DNA of 64,000 bases, from NCBI RefSeq assembly GCF_030167915.1, contig NZ_JARGNB010000003.1, positions 186,001 to 250,000 of the forward strand, written 5' to 3'. The DNA comes from Aquabacterium humicola (lineage in GTDB: Bacteria; Pseudomonadota; Gammaproteobacteria; Burkholderiales; Burkholderiaceae_C). Position numbers and translations under genes: made by a program. The notes under the pieces are model-generated. The model saw only the letters and a list, made by a program, of their open reading frames with translations, had not been told where the DNA came from and did not search any database. Below, piece after piece: positions 27,412-35,776 of this stretch. The first letter of the stretch is position 1, and each line of letters starts with the position of its first letter.

Positions 27412-29091
27412 TTAGAAGCTGGTCTTGAAGGTCAGGCTCACGAAGCCGCGGTCGCGCAGCAAGGTCGTGAAGCCGTTCTGCGTCGTCACGGCCGTGCCGT
27501 TGTCGCGGTAGCGGCCGACGTAGTCGATGTATTTCAGGTCGAAGCGGTACTTCTGCTGCACGTCGACACCCAGGCCGACGCTGTAGTTGCCGTTCTTCTC
27601 GTTGCCGCCGAACACGGTTGGTGCGTTGCCCTTCAGGCCGATGGCATACGTCAGCGGCATCGACAGGTCGACGCCCGGCAGCACCTGGAACCAGCTGGCG
27701 GTGAAGCCGGCGCCGATGCCGAGGTAGTGCTTCGTGATGCAGCCGTCCCACTTGTCGCGGCCCTTGCAGGGCGCGAAGCCTTCGGCGTAGAACAGGTTCT
27801 CGCCGCTGCGCACCTTGCGCCAGCCGGCGGCGACGAGTTCGACGTTCCAGTTCGCCGCGTCGAACATCGGCGTCTTGCCGATCACGCCCAGGCCGTTGAC
27901 CAGCGCATGCCAGGTGTCGCCGCGCGGACCCTTGGTCTCGCCGCGGGCCGGCAGTCCCGGCGCGATGCCGAGCACTTGGGACGATAGCGGCGTATTGCGG
28001 CGCATCGACACTTCGGCGCCGACGCTGATGCCGGCGATGTTCTTCGCCAGGCTCAGTCCCAGCAGGTCGATGCGGTCGGCGTAGACCAGCGTGTAGCGGC
28101 TGTTGTTCGCCGGCGCGGCCTGCGTGATGAAGGTCTGCGGCAGCTTGTCGGCGAAGTTGCGGTAGTAGAGACCGACGGTGCCGTCGAGCCAGTCGGGGCT
28201 CCAGCGCGCGGACACGCCCCACTCGCCGCGCTGCTTCGGCTCCGAGGCCGCGCCGCGGTAGGCGAAGCCCAGCTGCGCATTGAGGAACTGGCGGTCGGGG
28301 CCGTTGAACGCGAAGTCCACCGGGCCGAGGTAGGTGCCGCCCTCGGGGTAGCGGAAGGGCTCCCATTCCAGCAGCGCCTGCGCGGCGATCGACAGGGTGT
28401 CGCTGACCTGCGCCTGCAGCGACAGCTGGCTCAGCGGCCGGAACAGTTCCTTGGCCTCGGTGCCGGGCGTCGCGAAACCCTTCTGCAGGTCGAGCGGGTT
28501 CTGTGCATAGGCCACGCTGTGCAGATTGCCGCCCAGCAGCAGCGATTCGCCCCAGTAGACGGTGTGGCGGCCGAGCTTGGCGCGCAGCGGCACGTCGCCC
28601 AGGTCGACGGCGCCGAAGACGAAGGCATCCATCAACTCGCCCGAGCCGCCGCGGTACAGGCGCTTGGTCGTCGACGAGTACTGCTTGCCGACGTAGCTGG
28701 GGATGTTGGCGAGCGGTGCGTTCGGGTTGCCGCGGCTGGCGCCGGAGTACGCGCCGTCATACCAGGCCGTCGCGCTGATGCGCAGGCCGTGCTGCTTCTT
28801 GTAGATCAGGTCGAGCTCGCTCAGCAGGTCGAAGCGCTGCGCGACCGCGTCGCCCTTGTCGAAGCGCCAGGTGCCTTCGTCGGACAGCGCCGAGTTGCCG
28901 ATCTTCGGATCACGTTGTTCCACGCGCTGCGCGTAGTTCAGCCGCAGCGAGTTGTCCCAGCGCAGCGACAGGTCCGGGTGGCCGAGGTCGAACTCGAAGG
29001 CGTGTGCCGGCGCGAGGGCAAAGGCAGCGAGGGCCGCAGCGAGCGCGATGCGGCGGGGGGCGGCCAGGGAAGGGCAGGGCGTTCGGCGCAT
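27412..29091 (-). CDS. DUF1302 outer-membrane beta-barrel-like protein
   Basis: 559 residues. A signal peptide (RRIALAAALAAFALAPAHA) is followed by FEFDLGHPDLSLRWDNSLRLNYAQRV, the family opening. Alternating aromatic/hydrophobic strands run to the C terminus and it ends with Phe (SLTFKTSF), the usual outer-membrane barrel signal. GGAGACTCC precedes ATG. It is the first gene of a four-gene operon and probably the outer-membrane component of a trans-envelope transport or lipid-handling system. No specific cargo is known to me. Confidence 0.93.
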   Translation of the reverse strand: MRRTPCPSLAAPRRIALAAALAAFALAPAHAFEFDLGHPDLSLRWDNSLRLNYAQRVEQRDPKIGNSALSDEGTWRFDKGDAVAQRFDLLSELDLIYKKQHGLRISATAWYDGAYSGASRGNPNAPLANIPSYVGKQYSSTTKRLYRGGSGELMDAFVFGAVDLGDVPLRAKLGRHTVYWGESLLLGGNLHSVAYAQNPLDLQKGFATPGTEAKELFRPLSQLSLQAQVSDTLSIAAQALLEWEPFRYPEGGTYLGPVDFAFNGPDRQFLNAQLGFAYRGAASEPKQRGEWGVSARWSPDWLDGTVGLYYRNFADKLPQTFITQAAPANNSRYTLVYADRIDLLGLSLAKNIAGISVGAEVSMRRNTPLSSQVLGIAPGLPARGETKGPRGDTWHALVNGLGVIGKTPMFDAANWNVELVAAGWRKVRSGENLFYAEGFAPCKGRDKWDGCITKHYLGIGAGFTASWFQVLPGVDLSMPLTYAIGLKGNAPTVFGGNEKNGNYSVGLGVDVQQKYRFDLKYIDYVGRYRDNGTAVTTQNGFTTLLRDRGFVSLTFKTSF

Positions 29092-29179
29092 GGAGTCTCC
29101 GCTTGTTGTGCAGGGCACCGGCGCGTGGCGCAACGCAGCCGGTGGGGTGCGCAGACTCTAGGGAGGGGGGCGGGCCGGA

Positions 29180-29210
29180 AGCCCCCTCTCGGGCGGGGGG
29201 CCCGGGGGCT
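29180..29210. repeat. C-run/G-run hairpin, copy 4
   Basis: CCCCC-TCTCGGGC-GGGGGG, with an outer AGCCCCC/GGGGGCT pairing. It lies between the divergent DUF1302 operon and the VOC gene. It is the fourth intergenic member of the hairpin group in this window. Confidence 0.5.
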
Positions 29211-29337
29211 TGCGGCGTCGGCAGAAACCCGCAGGCGCAGGGCGGCGGCAGCGCCCTCGGCGCAGCCCCGCGGCCGCGCCGCGCCGGGACCTGTCCCGGA
29301 CCTATCATCTGCGCCGAATGACAACGGAGACCCGTGA

Positions 29338-29736
29338 ATGTTCAGCCACGTGATGGTCGGATCGAACGACATCGAGCGCTCGAAGCGCTTCTACGACGCG
29401 GTGCTCGGCGTGCTCGGCGCCGGCGAGCCGTACCGGAACCAGAACGCCACCGGGCAGACCCGGCTGTTCTACCGGCACGACGGGGTGAGCTTCTGCGTCA
29501 GCGAGCCGATCAACGGCGAATCGGCCACCGCCGCCAACGGCGGCACCATCGGCTTCAAGTGCAGCTCGCCCGAACAGGTGAAGCAGTTCCACGACACCGC
29601 CGTGGCGCATGGCGGCACGTCGATCGAGGACCCGCCGGGCCTGCGCGACGGCAACCTGGGCGGCCTGCACCTGGCCTACGTGCGCGACCCCGACGGCAAC
29701 AAGCTCTGCGCGCTGCACCGGCCGAAGAAGGCCTGA
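29338..29736 (+). CDS. VOC-family (glyoxalase/bleomycin-resistance fold) protein
   Basis: 132 residues. A single pair of beta-alpha-beta-beta-beta units opens with FSHVMVGSNDIERSKRFYDAVLGVLG and closes with LAYVRDPDGNKLCALH, the typical VOC start and metal-site end. Such proteins are small metal-dependent isomerases, dioxygenases or binding proteins. The substrate is not predictable. GGAGACCC precedes ATG. The following small gene starts 62 bp downstream on the same strand. Confidence 0.88.
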   Translation: MFSHVMVGSNDIERSKRFYDAVLGVLGAGEPYRNQNATGQTRLFYRHDGVSFCVSEPINGESATAANGGTIGFKCSSPEQVKQFHDTAVAHGGTSIEDPPGLRDGNLGGLHLAYVRDPDGNKLCALHRPKKA

Positions 29737-29798
29737 ACACGACGGGCCGTCCCCGCTGACGTGGACAATGCCGCCTCCCCCCGGCGCAGAGGCACCCC

Positions 29799-30083
29799 AT
29801 GAGCTTGAAGAAGACCGACATGGTCAAGAACCTGGCCAAGAAGCTCGACGGCCGGATGAAGACCGCCGGGGTTCCGCAGCGGTTCGCACAAGGCTCGGCG
29901 AAGGTGGCGGCCAAGCGCGCCAGCGAACAGGCGCCGCCGGCGGTCAAGCTGGTGCCGGTGGCCTGCCGCTTGCCGGCCGACCTGCTCGGCCAAGTGCGCG
30001 AGCGCGCGGTCGGCCGCGAAGGCGGCATCAATGCGATCGTCGCCGAGGCGCTGGCGCAATGGCTGAAGGCCGACAAGGCCTGA
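29799..30083 (+). CDS. Small basic protein with ribbon-helix-helix-like C terminus
   Basis: 94 residues. The N-terminal half is Lys-rich and probably disordered (LKKTDMVKNLAKKLDGRMKT). The C-terminal ~45 residues, VKLVPVACRLPADLLGQVRERA followed by GGINAIVAEALAQWLK, have the strand-helix-helix layout of RHH DNA-binding proteins, with a hydrophobic strand before L-P-A-D-L. It could be an antitoxin-like or nucleoid-associated regulator. No toxin gene is adjacent. The family is not certain. Confidence 0.7.
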   Translation: MSLKKTDMVKNLAKKLDGRMKTAGVPQRFAQGSAKVAAKRASEQAPPAVKLVPVACRLPADLLGQVRERAVGREGGINAIVAEALAQWLKADKA

Positions 30084-30252
30084 GGCCCTCCAGGCGCTGC
30101 AAGTAGGCCGAGCGTCAGCCGGCCTTCGACACGATCCGGCGTGGCGCGCCGTCATTCAGCGCCGGAAACGTGAACTCCATCGCTCGGACTTTCTCCGCAA
30201 CAGTCGGCGTATTCGCTTAAAATGATAAAACCGATGAAGTAGGAGCGCCCGC

Positions 30253-31641
30253 GTGAGAGAAACCATCCTTCGAGCCGTCGCGGCCGCCCTGGACGGGCTC
30301 GACGTGGGCTTCTGCGCCTTCGACACCGACGACTGCACGCTGGCCTGGAACGAGACCTTTCTCGATTTCTTTCCGGAGCACCGCGGTGCGGTGCACGTCG
30401 GCGAGCACTACGCGGACAACCTGCTGCGCTTCTATCTCGCACGGCTGAAGACCGACGAGCTGCCGCAGATCCAGCGCTACATCGACGAAGGCGTCAAGCG
30501 CCACCGGCTGCAGCGCCGGCCCTACGAGTTCGACCACCGCGGCGTCCGGGTGCGCGTGTCGTCGGTCGACATGGGGCCGTTCGGCCGGCTACGCGTGTGG
30601 CGCAAGGTGGGCGACGCGGCGTCGGCCAGCGTGGCCCCTGTCGGCGCGCCGCGCGCGCCGGTGTGGACGCCGCAGCCGCCCGACGCGGCGAAGGTGCTGG
30701 AACGCCTGCCCGACGGGGTGTTGATCGTCGACCCGGCCGACCAGGCGCTGTGGGCCAACGAAGCCTTCCTGAAGCTCTACGGTCTGGTCTCCCTCGGGCA
30801 GGCCCGCGGCCAGCCCTTCGAGGCCATCGTGCGCCATGCCTGGGGCGCCGAAGCCGACAGCGCGTTGTGCCGCACCACGCTGGAGACGCTGCGCGAGCAC
30901 CAGCGTTTCTCCGGCGCGCCCTTCGAGCTGCCGCTGCCGGGCAACCGCTGGGTGCGCATCATCGAGCAGCGCTCGACCGAGGCCGACGGCCTGGGCAGCT
31001 TCGTGCACGTGGACATCACGGTGCTCAAGCGCCAGCAGCAGGCGCTGCACGAGACCCAGGCGCGGCTGGAAGCGCTGGCGACGCAGGATGCGCTGACCGG
31101 GCTGGCCAATCGCCGCCGCTTCGACGAGGCGCTGGACCTCGAGGTGCGGCGCGCGCAGCGCGAGGGCAGCGAGCTGGCGCTGCTGGTCATCGACCTTGAC
31201 GACTTCAAGGCGATCAACGACACGCTCGGCCACCCGGCGGGGGACGACGTGCTGCGACGCGTCGCGCGGGTGATCGGCAACGTCGCGCAGCGCGCGGGCG
31301 ACCTCGCTGCGCGCTACGGCGGCGAGGAGTTCGCCGTGCTGCTGCCGGGCACCAGCGTCGCGCAGGCCGAGGTCATCGCCGAGCGCCTGCGCCTCGACCT
31401 GGCCGCGCTGGACCTGCGCTTCCTGGGGGTCGCGGCGCTGACGGCCAGCGTCGGCCTGGCCACCAGCACGAACGGGCGCGGCAGCGGCACCGCTGCCGAC
31501 CTCGTGTTCCTGGCCGACGAGGCGCTCTATGCCGCCAAGCGCGCCGGCAAGGACCGCGTGCAGATCGCGCGCGGCGCCGATGCGGCCTTCCCCGCACCGC
31601 CGGCCAGCCTCGAGGCCTGGGCCGCCGGCACCCGGCACTGA
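30253..31641 (+). CDS. PAS-containing diguanylate cyclase
   Basis: 462 residues, GTG start with AGGAG 8 bp upstream. Two PAS-like domains are visible: residues ~10-115 (FDTDDCTLAWNETFLDFFPEHRG, PAS_7-like) and ~145-260 (LPDGVLIVDPADQALWANEAFLKLYG). A GGDEF domain follows with the active-site GGEEF at 356-360 and an intact RxxD inhibitory site at 347-350. It should make cyclic di-GMP with product inhibition. No EAL domain is present. The upstream leader is unusually A+T-rich, with a -10-like TAAAAT at 30218. It converges on the hypothetical gene at 31655. Confidence 0.93.
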   Translation: MRETILRAVAAALDGLDVGFCAFDTDDCTLAWNETFLDFFPEHRGAVHVGEHYADNLLRFYLARLKTDELPQIQRYIDEGVKRHRLQRRPYEFDHRGVRVRVSSVDMGPFGRLRVWRKVGDAASASVAPVGAPRAPVWTPQPPDAAKVLERLPDGVLIVDPADQALWANEAFLKLYGLVSLGQARGQPFEAIVRHAWGAEADSALCRTTLETLREHQRFSGAPFELPLPGNRWVRIIEQRSTEADGLGSFVHVDITVLKRQQQALHETQARLEALATQDALTGLANRRRFDEALDLEVRRAQREGSELALLVIDLDDFKAINDTLGHPAGDDVLRRVARVIGNVAQRAGDLAARYGGEEFAVLLPGTSVAQAEVIAERLRLDLAALDLRFLGVAALTASVGLATSTNGRGSGTAADLVFLADEALYAAKRAGKDRVQIARGADAAFPAPPASLEAWAAGTRH

Positions 31642-31654
31642 ACGATCGTCTCGA

Positions 31655-32230
31655 TCAGGCCACCACCAGCAGCCGCACCGGGTGGCGGAAGCTGCGCTGG
31701 CGCTCGGTCAGCGCCTGCACGGCCTGCTGCAGCGAGAAGCTCGACAGGCCCTGCGTGATCACCAGCGTCGGGCGGCGCGGCTTGAAGCGGGCCAGCGCGG
31801 ACAGCGCATCCGGCCGGTCGTCGAGGTAGCCGCAGTCCCACGGCGCATCGCCGGCGCGGCGGCGCCACCACAGGCATTCGGCCCATTTCACGCGCAGCCG
31901 CAGGAGGCGCTGCGCCCAGCGGCCGCCGGCGGCCAGCATCGTCCAGGTGCCGTCGAGCTGCAGCGCGAGGTCCTGCACCACGGCATCGGTGTCGGCGCCC
32001 AGCGACCGCGTCAACTCGGCCACCGCGAAGGGCTGCTCGATCCACGGCCGGCCCCAGGGCTGCAGCAGCGGCACCACGCCGTCGCCGCCGCCGCGCCGGC
32101 ACCAGGCCATCACGCGGCGCTGCACGTCCTGCTGCAGGGCACTCCAGGTGCGGCGGTCGGCCGGCGTGTCGGGGGTGGGCGGCGGCCGCAGGGCCAGGGT
32201 GTCATAACGCGCCAGGAACGTGGAGAGCAT
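31655..32230 (-). CDS. Hypothetical protein, unknown
   Basis: 191 residues, soluble. It contains many tryptophans (CRRGGGDGVVPLLQPWGRPWIEQPF, RLRVKWAECLWWRRRAG) and a basic C terminus. I recognise no motif. It lies 102 bp downstream of umuC on the same strand and may be part of the same SOS transcript, but the spacing leaves room for its own promoter. It ends 13 bp from the convergent diguanylate cyclase. Confidence 0.65.
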   Translation of the reverse strand: MLSTFLARYDTLALRPPPTPDTPADRRTWSALQQDVQRRVMAWCRRGGGDGVVPLLQPWGRPWIEQPFAVAELTRSLGADTDAVVQDLALQLDGTWTMLAAGGRWAQRLLRLRVKWAECLWWRRRAGDAPWDCGYLDDRPDALSALARFKPRRPTLVITQGLSSFSLQQAVQALTERQRSFRHPVRLLVVA

Positions 32231-32332
32231 GCGAACGGGATTCCGGGGAAGGGCGACAGCGGCGCGCGGATTGTCGCCGCAGCCGGGGCCCTCACCCGGG
32301 CCGGCGACCCCCGCGATCCGGCGGCGGCGCCC

Positions 32333-33658
32333 TCAGTGCACGTGCGGAATGTCGTCCAGCCGTGACGTCCAGCGCGGCGACATGCGCTCGCGCTTCGCGT
32401 GGTAGGCCGCCGGGGCCGGCGGCTCCATCGCGCTGGCCACGTTCAGCGTGCCGCGGCCGAAGCGCTGGTTCAGCGCATCCAGCGCCTGCATCAGCCGCTC
32501 GGGCGTGCGGCGCACCGGATCGTCCGGTCCCCCCTGGCCGGCGGGGGCGAAGAGATCGAGCTCGCCCTGCGGCTGCCCGGCGGGGCCCAGGTCCACCAGC
32601 ATCACGCCGGCCTTCACGTAGTTGAAGCCGGGGCGGTAGATCGCCTGCATCGCGCGCGTGGCGGCGGCGACGAGCGTGCGCGTATCGGCGCTCGGGCGAA
32701 GCAGGCGGGTCGTCAGGCTCGGGCTGTGCTGGCGGTCTTGGCGGCGGAACGGGCTGGTGGTGATGAAGACGTGCACCGCGCCGGCCGCACCGTCCTGCTG
32801 GCGCAGCTTCTCGGCGACGCGCGAGGCGAACTGGCTGGCCACGTCCAGCAGGTCCGGCAGCGCGGTCACCGGCTCGCCGAAGGAGCGCGAGCACATGATC
32901 TGCTGGTTGGGCTCGGGCGCATCGTCGACCTCCAGGCAGCGCGTGCCGCGCAGCTCGACCACCGTCTTCTCGATCACCACGCTGAACTGCCGGCGCAGCG
33001 ACGCGGTGTCGGCCTGCATCAGGTCGAAGACCGTGCGCACGCCGCCCTCGTTCAGCTTCGCGCTGGTCTTGCGGCCGATGCCCCAGACGTTGCCGACCTC
33101 GGTGCGGCGCATCACCTCGGCGAGCGCGGCGCGATCGAGCGCGCCGAAGTCGCAGACACCGGCCAGCGCACGCGGGTAGGAGCCCGGCTTGCGCTCGGCC
33201 GTCTTGGCGACGTGGTTCGCCAGCTTGGCGAGCGTCTTCGTCGCGCCGAAGCCGACGCTGGTCGGCAGCCCGGTCCAGCGCAGCACCTGCGTGCGCAGCG
33301 CGCGGCCGCGCGCGACCAGGTCGCCGCGCACGCCGTCGAAATCGAGGAAACACTCGTCGATGCTGTAGACCTCCTGCCGCGGCGCGTGCAGTTGGGCCAG
33401 GCTCATCATGCGGCTGGACATGTCGCCGTAGAGCTCGAAGTTCGCCGACAGCGCGACCAGCCCGGCGCTGCGCTCGAGGTGCCGCACCTGGAACCAGGGC
33501 TGGGCCATCTGCACGCCGAGGTCCTTGGCCTCGTTGCTGCGCGCGATGCAGGCGCCGTCGTTGTTCGACAGCACCACCACCGGCCGGCCGACCAGCGACG
33601 GCGCGAACACGCGTTCGCAGCTGACGTACATGTTGTTGACGTCGACGAGCGCGTACAT
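32333..33658 (-). CDS. umuC: Translesion DNA polymerase V catalytic subunit UmuC
   Basis: 441 residues, slightly longer than E. coli UmuC. The Y-family catalytic aspartate is in [15 protein letters not shown] and the D-E pair in [14 protein letters not shown]. The little-finger region and a clamp-binding-like motif (ELDLFAP) follow. The enzyme bypasses DNA lesions with low fidelity when bound to processed UmuD and RecA. It starts 18 bp after umuD and shares the LexA-controlled promoter. Its partner UmuD has unusual catalytic-site changes (see that entry). Confidence 0.95.
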   Translation of the reverse strand: MYALVDVNNMYVSCERVFAPSLVGRPVVVLSNNDGACIARSNEAKDLGVQMAQPWFQVRHLERSAGLVALSANFELYGDMSSRMMSLAQLHAPRQEVYSIDECFLDFDGVRGDLVARGRALRTQVLRWTGLPTSVGFGATKTLAKLANHVAKTAERKPGSYPRALAGVCDFGALDRAALAEVMRRTEVGNVWGIGRKTSAKLNEGGVRTVFDLMQADTASLRRQFSVVIEKTVVELRGTRCLEVDDAPEPNQQIMCSRSFGEPVTALPDLLDVASQFASRVAEKLRQQDGAAGAVHVFITTSPFRRQDRQHSPSLTTRLLRPSADTRTLVAAATRAMQAIYRPGFNYVKAGVMLVDLGPAGQPQGELDLFAPAGQGGPDDPVRRTPERLMQALDALNQRFGRGTLNVASAMEPPAPAAYHAKRERMSPRWTSRLDDIPHVH

Positions 33659-33676
33659 CGCGGAACCCGGGCGGTT

Positions 33677-34120
33677 TCAGACCGGCAGCGAGCGGATCAC
33701 CGTGGTCACCACGCCCCACACGCGAAGCTCCTCGCCTTCGCCCGGCACGATGTCGGCGACGGCCTCGTCGGCCGCGCGCAGGCACAAGCCGTCGTGGCGC
33801 AGCAGGTGGCGGCAGACGAACTCGGTGCCGACCACCGCGATGACGACATGGCCGTGCTGCGGCGCGATCGAGCGGTCGACCAGCAGCAGGTCGCCGGCAT
33901 CGATGCCCGCGCCGCGCATCGCGTCGCCGGCCGCGCGCATCAGGAAGCTGGCCTGCGGATGGCGGATCAGCACGTCGTTGAGGTCGATGCGCGAGACGCC
34001 CGAATCCTGCGCCGGCGAGCCGAAGCTGACCGCGACGCTGGAGCGCACGACACGTTCTTCGCGCCCGTCGCGGTCGCGACCGACGCGGATCCAGGGTTCG
34101 AGCGGGGTGTCGTCGGTCAT
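33677..34120 (-). CDS. umuD: UmuD homologue lacking the Ser-Lys catalytic dyad
   Basis: 147 residues. It aligns without gaps to E. coli UmuD with an offset of +7, as remembered: IDLNDVLIRHPQASF, GDLLLVDRSI and HGHVVIAVV match the family. The catalytic Ser60 in GDSM is Ala67 here (GDAM, codon GCG), and Lys97 is Arg104 (EFVCRH). The scissile Cys24-Gly25 pair is Val31-Ser32. Self-cleavage into UmuD' should therefore not occur by the usual mechanism. The promoter has a LexA box and umuC follows directly, so the gene is still wired into the SOS response. The start MTDDTPLE is 16 bp downstream of the box. It could act as an uncleavable regulator or preprocessed-like partner. Confidence 0.9.
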   Translation of the reverse strand: MTDDTPLEPWIRVGRDRDGREERVVRSSVAVSFGSPAQDSGVSRIDLNDVLIRHPQASFLMRAAGDAMRGAGIDAGDLLLVDRSIAPQHGHVVIAVVGTEFVCRHLLRHDGLCLRAADEAVADIVPGEGEELRVWGVVTTVIRSLPV

Positions 34121-34136
34121 GGCGGTGCGCCGGGAA

Positions 34137-34152
34137 CTGTACACGCATACAG
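34137..34152 (-). promoter_or_regulatory. LexA (SOS) box of umuDC
   Basis: CTGTACACGCATACAG is a full CTG-N10-CAG LexA site, 16 bp upstream of the umuD ATG. Its position overlaps the expected core promoter, so LexA would repress umuDC until DNA damage. The adenosine deaminase gene starts 94 bp on the other side and might also be affected. Confidence 0.9.
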
Positions 34153-34246
34153 TCATGCCGGGCACTGCCGCGGCATCGGCATCGGCGCATGGCGCCATGC
34201 GTCAGGCGGTATGTCGCCTGCGGCGCCGGGCCCAACAATCGCGACG

Positions 34247-35248
34247 ATGAACACGCCGACGACCGAGCGCCTGCAAACGCTGCCCAAGGCCGAGATCCAT
34301 GTGCACCTCGAAGGCACCTTCGAGCCGGCCTTGCTGGCGCAGTGGGCGATGCAGGCCGGCGTCCCGATGCCACGACCGGTCGAACGGCTGTTCGAGTTCG
34401 CGGGGCTCGCGGACTTCCTCGAATTTCTCGACTGGGCCTGCGCGCTGGCAGGCACGCGCGATCGACTCGCGCAGCTGGCCCACGGCGTCTGCCGCCGGCT
34501 CGCCGACGACGGCACCGGCTACGCCGACCTGATCGTCAACCCGACGCACTGGCCGGCCTGGCACGGCCGGCTGCCCGAGATGCTCGATGCGCTGGACAGC
34601 GGCTTCCGCGCGGCGGAGGCCGACGGGTTGCCGCGGGTCGGCCTGTGCATCAGCCTGCTGCGCACGCAGTCGGCCGACGCGGCGGTGGAGCTGGTCGAGC
34701 TGCTGACGCGGCTGCGCCATCCGCGGGTCGTCGCGCTGTCGGTCGACGGCAACGAGGCCACCGCCGGCCGCACCGGCCCGCGTTTCGCGGACGCCTTCCG
34801 TCGCGCCGCCGCGGCGGGCCTGCGCCGCACGGTGCATGCCGGCGAATCGAGCGGTCCGGAAGGCGTGTGGGACGCGATCGAGCTGCTCGACGCCGACCGC
34901 ATCGACCACGGCGTGCGCGCGATCGAGGACCCGGCGCTGGTCGACCTGCTGGCCGAGCGCCGCATCCCGCTGGGCATCTGCCCGAGCTCGAACCTGACGC
35001 TGAAGGTCTACCCGACGCTCGCCGCGCATCCGATCGATGCGCTGCGCCGCGCCGGCGTGCCGGTGTCGATCAATACCGACGACCCGAGCCTGCTGCGGAC
35101 GACGCTGCCGCGCGAGTACGCGCTGTGCGCGCAGCACTTCGGCTGGGACGACGCGGTGCTGCGGGCGGTCGCCGCGACGTCGATCGACGCGAGCTTCGCC
35201 GACGACGATACGAAGCGCGCGCTGCACGCGCGGCTGGCGGCGTGGTGA
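34247..35248 (+). CDS. Adenosine deaminase family protein
   Basis: 333 residues. The zinc-binding HxH is in KAEIHVHLEGT, the substrate/zinc region in RRTVHAGESSGPEGVWDAI, the conserved His in RIDHGVRAIED, and the catalytic aspartates in VSINTDDPSLL. The SSNLTLKVYPTLAAHPI segment matches bacterial adenosine or adenine deaminases. The N-terminal F-E-P-x-L-L-x-x-W-A pattern leans toward the adenine deaminase subgroup, so the exact base is uncertain. The enzyme works in cytoplasmic purine salvage. No clear ribosome site is seen before ATG. Confidence 0.9.
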   Translation: MNTPTTERLQTLPKAEIHVHLEGTFEPALLAQWAMQAGVPMPRPVERLFEFAGLADFLEFLDWACALAGTRDRLAQLAHGVCRRLADDGTGYADLIVNPTHWPAWHGRLPEMLDALDSGFRAAEADGLPRVGLCISLLRTQSADAAVELVELLTRLRHPRVVALSVDGNEATAGRTGPRFADAFRRAAAAGLRRTVHAGESSGPEGVWDAIELLDADRIDHGVRAIEDPALVDLLAERRIPLGICPSSNLTLKVYPTLAAHPIDALRRAGVPVSINTDDPSLLRTTLPREYALCAQHFGWDDAVLRAVAATSIDASFADDDTKRALHARLAAW

Positions 35249-35257
35249 GCCTGAGAC

Positions 35258-35289
35258 GGTGGCGAGGAGCCGCGGCCCCTCGTGCCACC
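35258..35289. terminator. Bidirectional terminator-like hairpin
   Basis: GGTGGCGAGG pairs with CCTCG-TG-CCACC across a 10-nt loop, with a 2-nt bulge. It fills the gap between two convergent genes, as expected for a shared terminator, but lacks a T-tract. Confidence 0.4.
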
Positions 35290-35594
35290 TAACGGCTGAA
35301 GGACGTGGCCGGCGCTTCGGCCACCGACTCCTCGCCGCTGGCCAGGCGCGTGGCCGCGCGGTCCCAGTTCGCCTGCGTCGCCTCGTCGACATAGTCGTAG
35401 TAGCTGAGGTTGTGGTGCAGCCAGCTCATGCGCTGGAGGTACAGGCGCAGGGCCTGCGGGCTCTGCTTCGCGGCCTCGCAGGCGCGGCGGTCGATGCGCG
35501 TCGGCGGCTTCTTGCAGAGGGTGTCGGCCTGCGCTGCGCCGGCGGCGAGCAGCAGCGTGCACAGGGCGGCCAGGCGGAAGGTCTTGGTGTTCAT
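35289..35594 (-). CDS. Small exported protein, unknown function
   Basis: 101 residues. A signal peptide (FRLAALCTLLLAAGAAQA) precedes a mature part with two cysteines close together (LCKKPPTRIDRRACEAAKQS), which probably form a disulfide. It is rich in Tyr and Trp (RMSWLHHNLSYYDYVDEATQANWDRAATRL). CAGGAG lies 7 bp upstream of ATG. No named domain is recognised; the pattern suggests a small soluble periplasmic protein. Confidence 0.7.
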   Translation of the reverse strand: MNTKTFRLAALCTLLLAAGAAQADTLCKKPPTRIDRRACEAAKQSPQALRLYLQRMSWLHHNLSYYDYVDEATQANWDRAATRLASGEESVAEAPATSFSR

Positions 35595-35776
35595 CTGAGG
35601 GCTCCTGAGGGGGCGTACGGCTGACATCGCGACTGTCGGTACCGCGTCGCCGGGGCGAATCGCGGTGAACGCACTGTCTGCCCGCGCCGCCCGTGCCGAC
35701 AGCTGTAAGCGACGAGCCACGGTATCGACGCGACGAACGACGGCGGTAAGCTGCTCTCGTACAGGAGGTAGCGAAC

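Noticed and set aside
32520-32545. Another C-run/G-run hairpin
   Set aside because: It lies inside the umuC coding sequence and encodes a Gly/Pro-rich linker; it is not comparable to the intergenic copies.
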